Positions 1-8,096 are shown, counted from the first letter of the stretch. The stretch is DNA of 62,133 nt from RGIG3159 sp045640565 (GCA_045640565.1 JAZUFG010000062.1:1-62133), one strand, 5' to 3'. Numbers and translations: made by a program. The notes: generated from the sequence alone by a model not told the origin.

Positions 1-1046
1 CGGGAAAGGGAAGTGAGCATAATGGCATCCCAACCCACCAGCATGGGCAGATTCTCAAAATCTCTTCCCGTTTCAAATCTGGCCCGCAGGAGCTTTCGCT
101 GCTCCGGGTCCTTCAGCCGTTCCGTCAGGGCAGTCATGCCGCGCTGCAGTAAATACGTAGGCATCATGTGCATGAGCTGGGTAGAGCCGGAGACATAGGG
201 ATAGATATCGCAGCCCACCTTCATTCCGGAAGCAGCCTTTTTTTCCAAAATACCGAGAATTTCCGGGATTGCCTTTCCCCAAATCTCCCGGCCAATGGCT
301 TTCAAATGGCTGATTTCCAAAGGAATATTCAGATTTTCCGCCACATCCAGCATTTCTTTGACGGCATCAATGACCCCCAGGGCCTCCTGCCGCATATGTA
401 CTGCCAGGGGGATTCCCTGCCCGGCAATGGGAGATAGAAGTTCCTTGATCTCCTCCTTGCTGTAATAGCACTCCGGGGCATAGCCAATGCCCATGGAAAC
501 ACCCACGGCTCCGGCAGAGAGAGAATCTTCCAGGGCCTTCTGCATGGCTTTCATATGCTTTTTCTCCGGGCGCAGGAGGTCATAGCCCATCACGGTGGCC
601 CGAACGGTGCCGGTACCGGCCAGCATGCCGCAGTTCAGGGGAAGATCCTTCATGGCAGAGAAATAGGCCGCCATGGAGTCTGTGGGGCAGGAATCCGGAA
701 CAGCGCCCAGAATGGGCCGCTGATAGTGGCAGATTTCTTCCTTACGCTCCGGTGCGATGGGGGCAATGGCATAGCCGCAGTTGCCGTTTATAATGGTGGT
801 CAGGCCCTGGGAGAGCTCTGCCTCCCCGAAACCGGGACGGAAAACGGCAGCATCTGCATGCCGGTGGATATCAATGAAGCCGGGAGTCACTGTCCGGCCT
901 GCAGCAGAAAGGGTGCTGGCGGCAGACTGACCGGATAAATTGCCGATTGCGGCGATTTTTCCTTTTTCAATGCCCAGGTCGGCGGTAAAGGCAGTTTTTC
1001 CGCTCCCGTCAATGATGTTTCCACCCTGAATCAGCAAATCAAACAT
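1..1046 (-). CDS. N-acyl-D-amino-acid deacylase / D-aminoacylase family amidohydrolase (partial)
   Basis: The first ~348 residues are present and the C-terminus runs off the window. The N-terminus MFDLLIQGGNIIDGSGKT and the metal-binding stretch GFIDIHRHADA are typical of amidohydrolases. The motif NGNCGYAIAPI and the later EISHLKAIGR place it nearest the D-aminoacylase/N-acyl-D-glutamate deacylase branch, which hydrolyses N-acyl-D-amino acids in the cytoplasm. The ATG at 1046 is chosen because AAAAGGGG lies just upstream and the nearby ATG at 1054 is out of frame. It has its own promoter (1077-1104). Substrate cannot be told from sequence; a dihydropyrimidinase-like activity is possible but less likely. 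Confidence 0.85.
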   Translation of the reverse strand, partial: MFDLLIQGGNIIDGSGKTAFTADLGIEKGKIAAIGNLSGQSAASTLSAAGRTVTPGFIDIHRHADAAVFRPGFGEAELSQGLTTIINGNCGYAIAPIAPERKEEICHYQRPILGAVPDSCPTDSMAAYFSAMKDLPLNCGMLAGTGTVRATVMGYDLLRPEKKHMKAMQKALEDSLSAGAVGVSMGIGYAPECYYSKEEIKELLSPIAGQGIPLAVHMRQEALGVIDAVKEMLDVAENLNIPLEISHLKAIGREIWGKAIPEILGILEKKAASGMKVGCDIYPYVSGSTQLMHMMPTYLLQRGMTALTERLKDPEQRKLLRARFETGRDFENLPMLVGWDAIMLTSLS

Positions 1047-1076
1047 ATTTTCATACCCCTTTTCTTGAATGTCTTT

Positions 1077-1104
1077 ACTATATCCGATTTTTTCATTTTT
1101 GCAA
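1077..1104 (-). promoter_or_regulatory. Promoter of the D-aminoacylase-like gene
   Basis: Reading the minus strand, -35 TTGCAA (1099-1104) and -10 TATAGT (1077-1082) are separated by 16 bp and sit about 30 bp before the start codon. Confidence 0.6.
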
Positions 1105-1162
1105 GGGATAGAGGCAAGTTTCGCACAAAAAAGATGGCGGCCCTTTCAGGCGTACGATCTTA

Positions 1163-1480
1163 TTACTTCTTCTCCACAAACCAACGGCCGGGGGAACCGG
1201 TCTGACCGTATTTTCGCTCAAAAAAGAGATAGCTTGCTTGGCCACAGACCAGAATGCTGTAGCGGTCCCCATGGCCTCCCGCTTTAGAGGAGGCTGCATG
1301 GCAGAGATTGGTGACCCGGTCAATGGGGAAGCGGCGGCCATCCTCCCAGAGAATGGCCCGGGGAGACATATTCCCAAGGGAATCAAAGCTCGCCTCCACG
1401 GAAACATATACCTTTTTGGGATTCAGGAGCGGGCAAGGCATGCCGTAGGCTGCCGGCCGCTTTTCGTCATAGAAATCCAC
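1163..1480 (-). CDS. Small conserved protein of the SOS / Y-family polymerase neighbourhood
   Basis: A 105-residue protein starting at GTG (1480) with AGGAGG 8 nt upstream. The sequence contains WEDGRRFPIDRV, SSKAGGHGDRY and a C-terminal GRWFVEKK. From memory, small Clostridia proteins with this WEDGR...IDRV...KAGG...RWFVE pattern are often encoded beside DinB/UmuC-like polymerases and LexA-like repressors. Here a LexA-like gene lies upstream, but no polymerase gene is in the window. The biochemical role is unknown. It has its own promoter with a palindrome over the start region (1481-1511). Confidence 0.7.
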   Translation of the reverse strand: MDFYDEKRPAAYGMPCPLLNPKKVYVSVEASFDSLGNMSPRAILWEDGRRFPIDRVTNLCHAASSKAGGHGDRYSILVCGQASYLFFERKYGQTGSPGRWFVEKK

Positions 1481-1511
1481 AGAGCCATCCTCCTTTCCGA
1501 AGGATGGCTCT
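1481..1511 (-). promoter_or_regulatory. Operator-like palindrome over the transcription start
   Basis: Perfect 10-bp inverted repeat AGAGCCATCC (1481-1490) / GGATGGCTCT (1502-1511) with an 11-bp spacer, so the half-sites are 21 bp centre to centre. It abuts the -10 box (1512-1517) and overlaps the Shine-Dalgarno of the 1163-1480 gene. This spacing suits a dimeric repressor. If transcription started further upstream, the RNA hairpin would instead partly hide the ribosome site. Confidence 0.6.
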
Positions 1512-1540
1512 ATCTTAGCTTATAAAGAGAAAAATGTCAA
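1512..1540 (-). promoter_or_regulatory. Promoter of the SOS-associated small protein
   Basis: Minus-strand -35 TTGACA (1535-1540) and -10 TAAGAT (1512-1517), 17-bp spacer. Confidence 0.75.
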
Positions 1541-1541
1541 G

Positions 1542-1562
1542 AAAAATATCTTCAAAAGATAT
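1542..1562 (-). terminator. Weak AT-rich terminator after the LexA-like gene
   Basis: Minus-strand stem ATATCTT/AAGATAT (1546-1562) with a 3-nt loop followed by TTTT. Short and AT-rich, so likely weak. Confidence 0.35.
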
Positions 1563-1594
1563 ATTTACTGATTATACTTCCACCAATTGTAGAA

Positions 1595-2335
1595 TCAGAG
1601 AACTTTTCCGATGATCTGCATGGAAGATTCTCTTCCCACGGGAATGGGGGAATAGTTGGGATTATAAGAGATCAGCACCGGCCGAGGACGAAGAATGCCG
1701 TCTTCGTCGGCAGAATTTGCCGATTCTTCGGAATAGAGCTTGATATAGCCGCAGCCGTCCAGGGTGAAAAGGCCGACCTCACCGGGCCGCAGCTCCTTGC
1801 AGAGCTGGATCCAGACCAACTGGCCGTCATGGTAAACGGGCTCCATGCTGTCCCCGTTCACATGAACGCCGAAGGAGGCCCAATCCGGTACCTCATCCTC
1901 CGGAAGGTCCAGGTATTCGAAATTTTCTTCGTCCAGATAGTCTCCCGTGCCTGCGGAGGCGGAAAGAAGGCTGACAGGCATCCGCTTATAGCGTGCCTCC
2001 TTCTTGGGGGCATATTTTCCAGTGTCCTTCAGGTCCTTCCGGTATTCCCGCAGTTTCCGGAGCCCTTCTTCATTGAATTCTGCCCGATCGGAGAAAAAGT
2101 CGGGTGCTTCATAGAGGCCCATAAGTTCACAGAGGACCAGAAGCTGGTAGCCGTTGGGAACGGTATCGCCCAATTCCCATTTGTTGAGGGCACTGCGCTT
2201 GATCAGGATCCCGCGCTGAGCCAGGAGAACACAGAATTTATCCAAAGACATTTTTTGAGATTTGCGGAATTTCGCAATGCGTTTACCGATCGCATTTTCT
2301 TCCCGTCCCTGGGAAAGAGAATATCCTTCTGCCAT
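1595..2335 (-). CDS. LexA-like repressor: XRE HTH plus S24 self-cleaving peptidase domain
   Basis: 246 residues. The N-terminus (about 15-75) is an XRE-type helix-turn-helix. The C-terminal half is an S24 domain: a likely autocleavage site in LLSASAGTG (Ala-Gly), the catalytic serine in VNGDSMEP and the catalytic lysine in GYIKLY. Proteins of this design repress SOS or prophage genes until RecA-stimulated self-cleavage. The ATG at 2335 is preferred over the GTG at 2344 because AAGGAG lies 8 nt before it. No prophage genes are nearby, so a chromosomal SOS-like role is favoured. A natural target is the small gene downstream (1163-1480), whose promoter carries a palindrome; this is inference. 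Confidence 0.85.
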   Translation of the reverse strand: MAEGYSLSQGREENAIGKRIAKFRKSQKMSLDKFCVLLAQRGILIKRSALNKWELGDTVPNGYQLLVLCELMGLYEAPDFFSDRAEFNEEGLRKLREYRKDLKDTGKYAPKKEARYKRMPVSLLSASAGTGDYLDEENFEYLDLPEDEVPDWASFGVHVNGDSMEPVYHDGQLVWIQLCKELRPGEVGLFTLDGCGYIKLYSEESANSADEDGILRPRPVLISYNPNYSPIPVGRESSMQIIGKVL

Positions 2336-2367
2336 TGTATTCACTCCTTTTTGTTTTTCTATAAACC

Positions 2368-2395
2368 ATTATAACGGAATGATGGAAAAAATCAA
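2368..2395 (-). promoter_or_regulatory. Promoter of the LexA-like gene
   Basis: Minus-strand -35 TTGATT (2390-2395), -10 TATAAT (2368-2373), 16-bp spacer. Confidence 0.65.
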
Positions 2396-2470
2396 GAATG
2401 TTTCCACAAATAATAAAATATTTCAAACGAAAATAGTAGGGGAACGGCGCGGACATTCTTGCCGGGAATG

Positions 2471-2502
2471 AAAAAAGCTGCCCTCCCAAAGGGAGAGCAG
2501 CC
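2471..2502 (-). terminator. Terminator of the NifU-like/GGGtGRT operon
   Basis: Minus-strand stem GCTGCTCTCCC/GGGAGGGCAGC with TTT loop followed by TTTTTT. Confidence 0.85.
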
Positions 2503-2519
2503 AAAAAGATAATACGGAA

Positions 2520-3518
2520 TTATTTGAGTGCTTCGTAGACTGCAACAGCGCAGGCAACGGTGGCACCGACCATGGGGTTGTTGCCCATGCCCAGGAAGCC
2601 CATCATTTCCACGTGAGCGGGAACGGAGGAGGAACCTGCAAACTGTGCGTCCGAATGCATACGGCCCATGGTGTCGGTCATGCCGTAGGAAGCGGGACCT
2701 GCAGCCATGTTATCGGGATGGAGAGTACGGCCCGTGCCGCCGCCGGAGGCAACGGAGAAGTACTTCTTGCCCTGTTCAATGCATTCCTTCTTGTAGGTGC
2801 CTGCAACGGGGTGCTGGAAACGGGTGGGGTTGGTGGAGTTGCCGGTGATGGAAACATCAACACCTTCATGATGCATGATGGCAACACCCTCGCGGACATC
2901 GTCAGCGCCAAAGCAGCGGACCTTGGAACGCTCACCGTCGGAGTAGGCGATTTCGCGGACGACCTTCAGTTCGGAAGTGAAGTAGTCAAACTGGGTCTGA
3001 ACATAGGTGAAGCCGTTGATTCTGGAAATGATCTGGGCTGCATCCTTGCCGAGACCGTTCAGGATAACGCGCAGAGGCTCCTTACGGGCCTTGTTGGCGT
3101 TCTTGACGATACCGATAGCGCCTTCGGCAGCGGCAAAGGATTCATGGCCGGCCAGGAAGGCAAAGCACTTGGATTCTTCGCTCAGAAGCATAGCACCCAG
3201 GTTGCCGTCCCCAAGGCCGACCTTGCGGTCTTCTGCCACGGAACCGTCGATGCAGAATGCCTGCAGGCCGATGCCGATGTACTTGGCAGCTTCGGAAGCG
3301 GAAGCGGCCTTCTGCTTCAGGGCGATTGCGCAGCCTACGGTGTAGGCCCAGCAAGCGTTTTCAAAGCAGATGGGCTGAATGCCCTTAACGATTTCATAGG
3401 GATCAAAGCCTTTGGCTTTGCAGATTTCGCGGCATTCTTCCACAGAACCGATGCCGTATTTTGCGAGGACGCCGTTGATCTTGTTGATTCTTCTCTCGTA
3501 GCTTTCAAACAGTGCCAT
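2520..3518 (-). CDS. GGGtGRT protein
   Basis: 332 residues. The name-giving motif is visible as SVASGGGTGRTLHPDN near the C-terminus, followed by GSSSVPAHVEMMGFLGMGNN. The family occurs in anaerobes next to a NifU-like scaffold, as here, and has no established biochemical function. It is conserved across full length, without signal peptide or membrane segments, so it is probably cytoplasmic. The ATG at 3518 is chosen because GAGGAGG sits 9 nt upstream; the in-frame GTG at 3527 touches that site. It is the second gene of a two-gene operon, 18 nt after the NifU-like gene, and ends at a strong terminator. The pairing suggests Fe-S or metal-related assembly, but this is inference. Confidence 0.9.
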   Translation of the reverse strand: MALFESYERRINKINGVLAKYGIGSVEECREICKAKGFDPYEIVKGIQPICFENACWAYTVGCAIALKQKAASASEAAKYIGIGLQAFCIDGSVAEDRKVGLGDGNLGAMLLSEESKCFAFLAGHESFAAAEGAIGIVKNANKARKEPLRVILNGLGKDAAQIISRINGFTYVQTQFDYFTSELKVVREIAYSDGERSKVRCFGADDVREGVAIMHHEGVDVSITGNSTNPTRFQHPVAGTYKKECIEQGKKYFSVASGGGTGRTLHPDNMAAGPASYGMTDTMGRMHSDAQFAGSSSVPAHVEMMGFLGMGNNPMVGATVACAVAVYEALK

Positions 3519-3536
3519 TTCTTTCACCCTCCTCGC

Positions 3537-4229
3537 TTATTCCTGACGGGGGTCAATATACTTGACCGCAGCGTCGAACTGGCCGTAATGGCCCTTTGCC
3601 TTCTCAAGAGCTTCGGCAGGAGCGATGCCCTTCTTGATGAAGTCCATCATCTTGCCGAGGTTGACGAACTCGTAGCCGATGATCTCGTCTTCTTTATTCA
3701 GAGCAACTCTGGTGCAATAGCCTTCGGCCATTTCCAGATAGCGGGGTCCCTTTTCCTTGGTGGCAAACATGGTGCCGACCTGGCTTCTGAGGCCCTTGCC
3801 CAGGTCCTCCAGGGAAGCGCCGACAGCCAGACCGCCTTCGGAGAATGCGGACTGAGAGCGGCCGTAAACGATCTGCAGGAAGAGCTCCCGCATAGCGGTA
3901 TTGATGGCATCGCAAACCAGGTCCGTGTTCAGGGCTTCCAGGATGGTCTTGCCGATGAGGATCTCGGAGGCCATGGCTGCGGAGTGGGTCATGCCGGAGC
4001 AGCCCAGAGTCTCGACCAGAGCTTCTTCAATGACGCCGTTCTTGACATTCAGAGTCAGCTTGCAGGCGCCCTGCTGAGGTGCGCACCAGCCAACGCCGTG
4101 GGTGAAACCGGAGATGTCGGAGATTTCCTTGGCCTGGACCCATTTGCCTTCTTCAGGGATGGGAGCGGGACCGTGGTATGCGCCCTTGGCAACAGGACAC
4201 ATATTCTGTACTTCAGTGGTGTAAATCAT
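3537..4229 (-). CDS. NifU-like iron-sulfur cluster assembly scaffold
   Basis: 230 residues, longer than a minimal IscU/NifU N-domain (~130). Scaffold-type cysteines are visible in VGWCAPQQGAC and VETLGCSGMTHS. The C-terminal third (GYEFVNLGKMMDFIKKG...) is an extension also seen in homologues paired with GGGtGRT proteins. The expected role is transient Fe-S cluster building for delivery to a client, for which the adjacent GGGtGRT protein is the obvious candidate. The ATG at 4229 has AAAGGAC upstream. It is first in its operon behind a near-perfect promoter (4292-4320), suggesting strong constitutive expression. Confidence 0.85.
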   Translation of the reverse strand: MIYTTEVQNMCPVAKGAYHGPAPIPEEGKWVQAKEISDISGFTHGVGWCAPQQGACKLTLNVKNGVIEEALVETLGCSGMTHSAAMASEILIGKTILEALNTDLVCDAINTAMRELFLQIVYGRSQSAFSEGGLAVGASLEDLGKGLRSQVGTMFATKEKGPRYLEMAEGYCTRVALNKEDEIIGYEFVNLGKMMDFIKKGIAPAEALEKAKGHYGQFDAAVKYIDPRQE

Positions 4230-4291
4230 GAGTCTTGTCCTTTCTCATTTCTATAGAGGGCATCCTTCGGAAGCCCCAATATTCCGGATAG

Positions 4292-4320
4292 ATTATACAG
4301 ATTTCTCCTTCGCTTGTCAA
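4292..4320 (-). promoter_or_regulatory. Consensus promoter of the NifU-like/GGGtGRT operon
   Basis: Minus-strand -35 TTGACA (4315-4320), -10 TATAAT (4292-4297), exactly 17-bp spacer: a perfect sigma-A type promoter. Confidence 0.9.
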
Positions 4321-4359
4321 TTCAAAGAGAAGGAATTCTCGAGGGAAAGATGGGGAAAG

Positions 4360-4674
4360 TCAGCTTTTCCTTTTCGGGGCGGGAAGCTCCTCAGCCATTT
4401 CCTCAAAAAGTCGTGAGAGGAATTCCCGGTCCTCCGGATTGTCTACAAGGAGCATCTCTTTCCCGCCGGGGTAGGGAATTTCCCTTTCAGCCCGGGGCAT
4501 GAGCCTGAGGGAGCTCGGAGTGATTTTCACGAGGAAACGGTCATCATAGACTCCGCCGATTACCCTGTCCCGGTAGTAAAGAAGATATTCTCCCATCATG
4601 GGGCGGCAGCGCAGACCCTGCAGCCCGGAGAGTTGTTCCAGAATGTATGCAAGGTATTCTTTTGAAGATGCCAT
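4360..4674 (-). CDS. TfoX/Sxy N-terminal-domain protein
   Basis: 104 residues matching the TfoX N-terminal domain (YLAYILEQLSGLQGLRCRPMMGEYLLYYRD). In gamma-proteobacteria TfoX/Sxy activates competence. Stand-alone copies in Firmicutes have no assigned role, so a competence function should not be assumed. The C-terminal TfoX domain is missing, as in most Firmicute homologues. The ATG at 4674 follows AAAGG. The gene starts only a few bases after the asnS terminator hairpin with no room for a promoter, so it is probably transcribed by read-through. Confidence 0.75.
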   Translation of the reverse strand: MASSKEYLAYILEQLSGLQGLRCRPMMGEYLLYYRDRVIGGVYDDRFLVKITPSSLRLMPRAEREIPYPGGKEMLLVDNPEDREFLSRLFEEMAEELPAPKRKS

Positions 4675-4687
4675 AGCCGGACCTTTC

Positions 4688-4724
4688 CAAAAAGCAAGCT
4701 CCAAACCGCAGGGCTTGGAGCTTG
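4688..4724 (-). terminator. Hairpin after asnS, abutting the next gene's ribosome site
   Basis: Minus-strand stem CAAGCTCCAA/TTGGAGCTTG (4695-4724) with a short T run, ending just before the Shine-Dalgarno of the TfoX-domain gene. Confidence 0.75.
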
Positions 4725-4730
4725 TTACTG

Positions 4731-6122
4731 TCAGATTTCGCAGTTGTTGACGGTTCTGGGGAAGGGAAGGACATCCCGGATATTACCGATGCCGGTCAGG
4801 TACATGACCATCCGCTCAAAGCCCAGGCCGAAACCTGCATGGCGGGTGGAGCCGTACTTCCGAAGATCCAGATAGAAATCGTAATCCTCCGGCTTCAGGC
4901 CCAATTCCTGCATGCGCTGCATGAGGGTATCATAGTTATCCTCACGCTGGCTGCCGCCGATAATCTCGCCAATGCCGGGGACCAGGCAGTCCATCGCGGC
5001 AACGGTCTTCCCGTCCGGATTCAGCTTCATATAGAAGGCCTTGATTTCCTTGGGGTAGTCGGTAACGAAAACAGGACGCTTGAAGATCTGCTCGGTCAGA
5101 TAGCGCTCGTGTTCCGTCTGCAGATCGCAGCCCCAGAAGACCTTATAGTCAAATTTGTCGTTGTGCTCTTCCAGAAGCTTCACGGCCTCGGTATAGGTGA
5201 TCCTGCCGAAATCGGAATGGAGGACATGATCCAGACGGGTCTTCAGTTCCTTATCTACAAAGCTATTGAAGAAGTTGATTTCCTCAGGAGCATTCTCCAG
5301 CACATAGGAGATGATAAACTTGATCATATCCTCGGCGAGCTTCATATCATCGCTCAGATCGGAGAAAGCGATCTCGGGCTCAATCATCCAGAATTCGGCC
5401 GCATGGCGGGTGGTGTTGGAGTTTTCAGCCCGGAAGGTGGGACCGAAGGTGTAGATATTTCGGAAAGCCTGAGCATAGGTTTCACCATTAAGCTGGCCGG
5501 AGACCGTCAGGCTGGTGCGCTTGCCGAAGAAATCCTTGCTGTAATCCACAGAACCGTCTTCCTTGCGGGGAGGATTCGCTATGTCCATGGTGGTGACCTG
5601 GAACATCTCACCGGCACCTTCGCAGTCGGAGGCGGTGATCAGAGGCGTATGGACATAGACGAAATCCCGCTCCTGAAAGAATTTATGGATGGCATAGGCC
5701 GCCAGGGAACGGACACGGAAAACGGCCTGGAAGGTATTGGTGCGAGCCCGCAGGTGGGGGATGGTGCGAAGATATTCCATAGTGTGCCGCTTGGGCTGTA
5801 CGGGGAAATCCGGGGTGGAGGGGCCTTCCACGGAAACGCTTTCTGCCTGGATTTCAAAGGGCTGTTTAGCCTCGGGAGTCAGAACCAAGGTACCCTTGAC
5901 AATAACGGCTGCGCCGATATTCAGCTTGCAGATCTCTGCAAAGTTGGCCATGGAGTCCCCGATGACGACTTGGAGAGTATCAAAATAGGTGCCGTCGCTG
6001 AGAATTAGGAAACCAAAATTCTTGGAAGCGCGGAGATTGCGGATCCAACCGCCCAATTCGACCTCTTTTCCGGCATAGGCTGCGGTGTTTTTATGAAGTT
6101 CACGAACAGATAGAAGATTCAT
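4731..6122 (-). CDS. asnS: Asparagine--tRNA ligase
   Basis: 463 residues, the usual bacterial AsnS length. An N-terminal OB-fold (GKEVELGGWIRNLRASKNFGF) binds the anticodon. The class II catalytic core follows, with motif 2 around FRAENSNTTRHAAEFWMIEPE and motif 3 near the C-terminus (GFGLGFERMVMYLTG). It charges tRNA-Asn with asparagine in the cytosol. The ATG at 6122 has AGAGG upstream. It lies 14 bp after asnA in the same operon, so the upstream gene makes asparagine and this one uses it for translation. No T-box is seen in the short operon leader. Confidence 0.97.
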   Translation of the reverse strand: MNLLSVRELHKNTAAYAGKEVELGGWIRNLRASKNFGFLILSDGTYFDTLQVVIGDSMANFAEICKLNIGAAVIVKGTLVLTPEAKQPFEIQAESVSVEGPSTPDFPVQPKRHTMEYLRTIPHLRARTNTFQAVFRVRSLAAYAIHKFFQERDFVYVHTPLITASDCEGAGEMFQVTTMDIANPPRKEDGSVDYSKDFFGKRTSLTVSGQLNGETYAQAFRNIYTFGPTFRAENSNTTRHAAEFWMIEPEIAFSDLSDDMKLAEDMIKFIISYVLENAPEEINFFNSFVDKELKTRLDHVLHSDFGRITYTEAVKLLEEHNDKFDYKVFWGCDLQTEHERYLTEQIFKRPVFVTDYPKEIKAFYMKLNPDGKTVAAMDCLVPGIGEIIGGSQREDNYDTLMQRMQELGLKPEDYDFYLDLRKYGSTRHAGFGLGFERMVMYLTGIGNIRDVLPFPRTVNNCEI

Positions 6123-6136
6123 ATTTTTCCTCTTTC

Positions 6137-7153
6137 TTAAAGCAGGACGATACCGGCTTCCCGGCACTGCTTTTCCGTTTCTTTGTCCCAAATAGAGCAC
6201 TGTACTTCACCGATGTGGGCGCTGCCCAACATCAGCATGCAGACCCGGCTCTGGCCGATGCCGCCGCCAATGGTCAAAGGCAGTTCTCCGGCCAACAGGG
6301 CCTTGTGGAAGGGGAGCTCCCGGCGATTGTCACAGCCTGCCAGGCGAAGCTGCCGGTCCATGGATTCCTCATTGACGCGAATACCCATGGAGGAGATCTC
6401 AAAAGAGCGCTGCAGGGTTTCGTTCCAGTAAAGGATGTCCCCGTTCAGCTCCCAGTCGTCGTAGTCCGGGGCACGGCCGTCATGCTTTCTGCCGGAACGA
6501 AGAACACAGCCAATCTTGGTGAGGAATACGGCTTTGTCCTTATTCTGCTGCATCAGGGCAGTCTCTCTTGCGCTGCCGCTTTCCAAATCAGGGAACATAT
6601 CCTCCAGCTCTTGGGTGGTGACCACCTTCAGCTCACGGGGAATCTCCGCATGGAGCTGTGGGAACTGAATTTTCAGCATTTCATTGGTCACATAAAGGCA
6701 GTTCACAATGCGCTGGACGATGTCAAAAAGGAATTCTGAATTGCGTTCTTCCGGAGTAATGACACGCTCCCAGTCCCACTGGTCCACGTAGACGGAGTGG
6801 ATGTTGTCCAGTTCTTCATCCCGCCGGATAGCGTTCATGTCGGTATAAAGGCCCTTTCCGGGCTTGAAACCGTAACGCTTCAGGGCGTAACGCTTCCACT
6901 TTGCCAGGGAGTGGACAACGCTTCCCTCAGTGCCTACATCCGGGATATCAAAAGAAACAGGCCGCTCATAGCCATTCAAATTATCATTCAGGCCGGATTC
7001 CTCTTCAACAAACAGGGGGGCAGAAACGCGATGCAGATTCAAGGCGTTGGTCAGATTATCCTGAAACACCTTTTTGATGAATTCAATAGCGCATTGGGTC
7101 TCATAGACGGTGAGGGGATTTTTGTATCCCGCGGGAATGGTAATTTTTGCCAT
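6137..7153 (-). CDS. asnA: Aspartate--ammonia ligase (asparagine synthetase A)
   Basis: 338 residues beginning MAKITIPAGYKNPLTVYETQ, with SVYVDQWDWERVI and GGGIGQSRVCMLML typical of AsnA. It is an aspartyl-tRNA-synthetase-like enzyme that makes asparagine from aspartate, ammonia and ATP (AMP-forming). The ATG at 7153 is placed by an AAAGGAGG site 9 nt upstream. It is the first gene of asnA-asnS, behind a TTGAAT-N17-TATAAT promoter with a leader of only ~65 nt. Ammonia dependence suits an ammonia-rich anaerobic habitat. Confidence 0.97.
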   Translation of the reverse strand: MAKITIPAGYKNPLTVYETQCAIEFIKKVFQDNLTNALNLHRVSAPLFVEEESGLNDNLNGYERPVSFDIPDVGTEGSVVHSLAKWKRYALKRYGFKPGKGLYTDMNAIRRDEELDNIHSVYVDQWDWERVITPEERNSEFLFDIVQRIVNCLYVTNEMLKIQFPQLHAEIPRELKVVTTQELEDMFPDLESGSARETALMQQNKDKAVFLTKIGCVLRSGRKHDGRAPDYDDWELNGDILYWNETLQRSFEISSMGIRVNEESMDRQLRLAGCDNRRELPFHKALLAGELPLTIGGGIGQSRVCMLMLGSAHIGEVQCSIWDKETEKQCREAGIVLL

Positions 7154-7225
7154 GCTCGGTCCTCCTTTTTTAAAAAATGGCTCCGGCAGCGCGGAAAAAT
7201 GGCGCCCGCCGAAAAGTTGCAACTA

Positions 7226-7254
7226 ATTATACAGGATGCCCCGAAGAAATTCAA
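7226..7254 (-). promoter_or_regulatory. asnA-asnS promoter
   Basis: Minus-strand -35 TTGAAT (7249-7254), -10 TATAAT (7226-7231), 17-bp spacer. It overlaps the divergent trmB promoter region. Confidence 0.85.
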
Positions 7255-7264
7255 TAGATAATTC

Positions 7265-7293
7265 TTGCCTTTTTCGGGGGAAAGTGCTACCAT
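7265..7293 (+). promoter_or_regulatory. Probable trmB promoter
   Basis: -35 TTGCCT (7265-7270), -10 TACCAT (7288-7293), 17-bp spacer, 35 bp before the trmB ATG. Confidence 0.45.
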
Positions 7294-7327
7294 CATGCCG
7301 ATAAAAAGAGAAAAGGAAGCAGAAAAA

Positions 7328-8041
7328 ATGAGAATGAGAAAACGCCAGAACCTGCAGCCCCGCATGGAACGCAGCGCCGCAGCGAGAATTGCAGATCCGA
7401 AGGCCCTTTTGGGGAATTGGAGAAGCCTGATGCCGGAAGCCAAAGAGCTTTGCCTGGAGATCGGCTGCGGCAAGGGGAGATTTACCATCGAGACGGCAAA
7501 GGCGAACCCGGATATGCTCCTAATCGCCGTGGAAAAGGTTCAGGACTGCTTGATTCTTGCCATGGAAGCAGCTCTGCGGGAAAAAGTGAAAAACGTTTAT
7601 TTCATAGCCTGTGATGCGGTGGAGCTTCCAGATATTTTTGCTCCGGGCGAGGTGGACAGGATCTATCTGAATTTTTCCGATCCCTGGCCCAGAAAGAAGA
7701 ATGCCAAGCGCCGCCTGACCTATCACAGCTTTCTGGAACGCTATGCTTGGGTGCTTTCGGAGAAGGGAAAGCTGGAATTCAAGTCCGATAATGTGGGGCT
7801 TTTTGATTTCTCCCTGGAGGAGTTTCCTGCTTATGGCTGGCAGCTCAGCGAGGTAACGAGGAACCTGCATGAAAACGGTCCTGTCGGCATCATGACGGAC
7901 TATGAGGCTCGCTTCTATGAGGAGGGTAAGCCCATCCAGCGTCTGGTGGCGGTCCCCACTGTCCGCCCAAAGGAAAAACCGGTCCGTCCGGACCGCTTTC
8001 CCGTGATGGAGCCGGAGGGGGAGAAAAGGGAAGAGGCGTAA
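7328..8041 (+). CDS. trmB: tRNA (guanine-N7-)-methyltransferase
   Basis: 237 residues. The start MRMRKRQNLQPRMER is the usual TrmB N-terminus, so the ATG at 7328 is preferred to upstream ATGs. The SAM-binding loop is LCLEIGCGKGRF and the TrmB signature is SDPWPRKKNAKRR. The enzyme methylates G46 of the tRNA variable loop. A basic/proline-rich tail of about 35 residues (KEKPVRPDRFPVMEPEG) extends past the usual domain. Single-gene transcription unit, divergent from asnA and closed by a strong terminator. Confidence 0.95.
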   Translation: MRMRKRQNLQPRMERSAAARIADPKALLGNWRSLMPEAKELCLEIGCGKGRFTIETAKANPDMLLIAVEKVQDCLILAMEAALREKVKNVYFIACDAVELPDIFAPGEVDRIYLNFSDPWPRKKNAKRRLTYHSFLERYAWVLSEKGKLEFKSDNVGLFDFSLEEFPAYGWQLSEVTRNLHENGPVGIMTDYEARFYEEGKPIQRLVAVPTVRPKEKPVRPDRFPVMEPEGEKREEA

Positions 8042-8045
8042 AGTT

Positions 8046-8082
8046 CGGGAGCATATCAAGAGATATGCTCCCGATTCTTTTC
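8046..8082 (+). terminator. trmB terminator
   Basis: Perfect 12-bp stem CGGGAGCATATC/GATATGCTCCCG with loop AAGA, followed by ATTCTTTTCTT. Confidence 0.85.
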
Positions 8083-8096
8083 TTGAAGAATATGAT

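Noticed and set aside
2613..4256. 547-codon plus-strand open frame
   Set aside because: It lies antisense to the well-supported GGGtGRT and NifU-like genes and has low-complexity composition typical of a shadow frame.
7154..7225. T-box leader upstream of asnA
   Set aside because: The promoter leaves only about 65 nt of leader, too short for a T-box, and no T-box bulge sequence is seen. The proBAC leader fails for the same reason.
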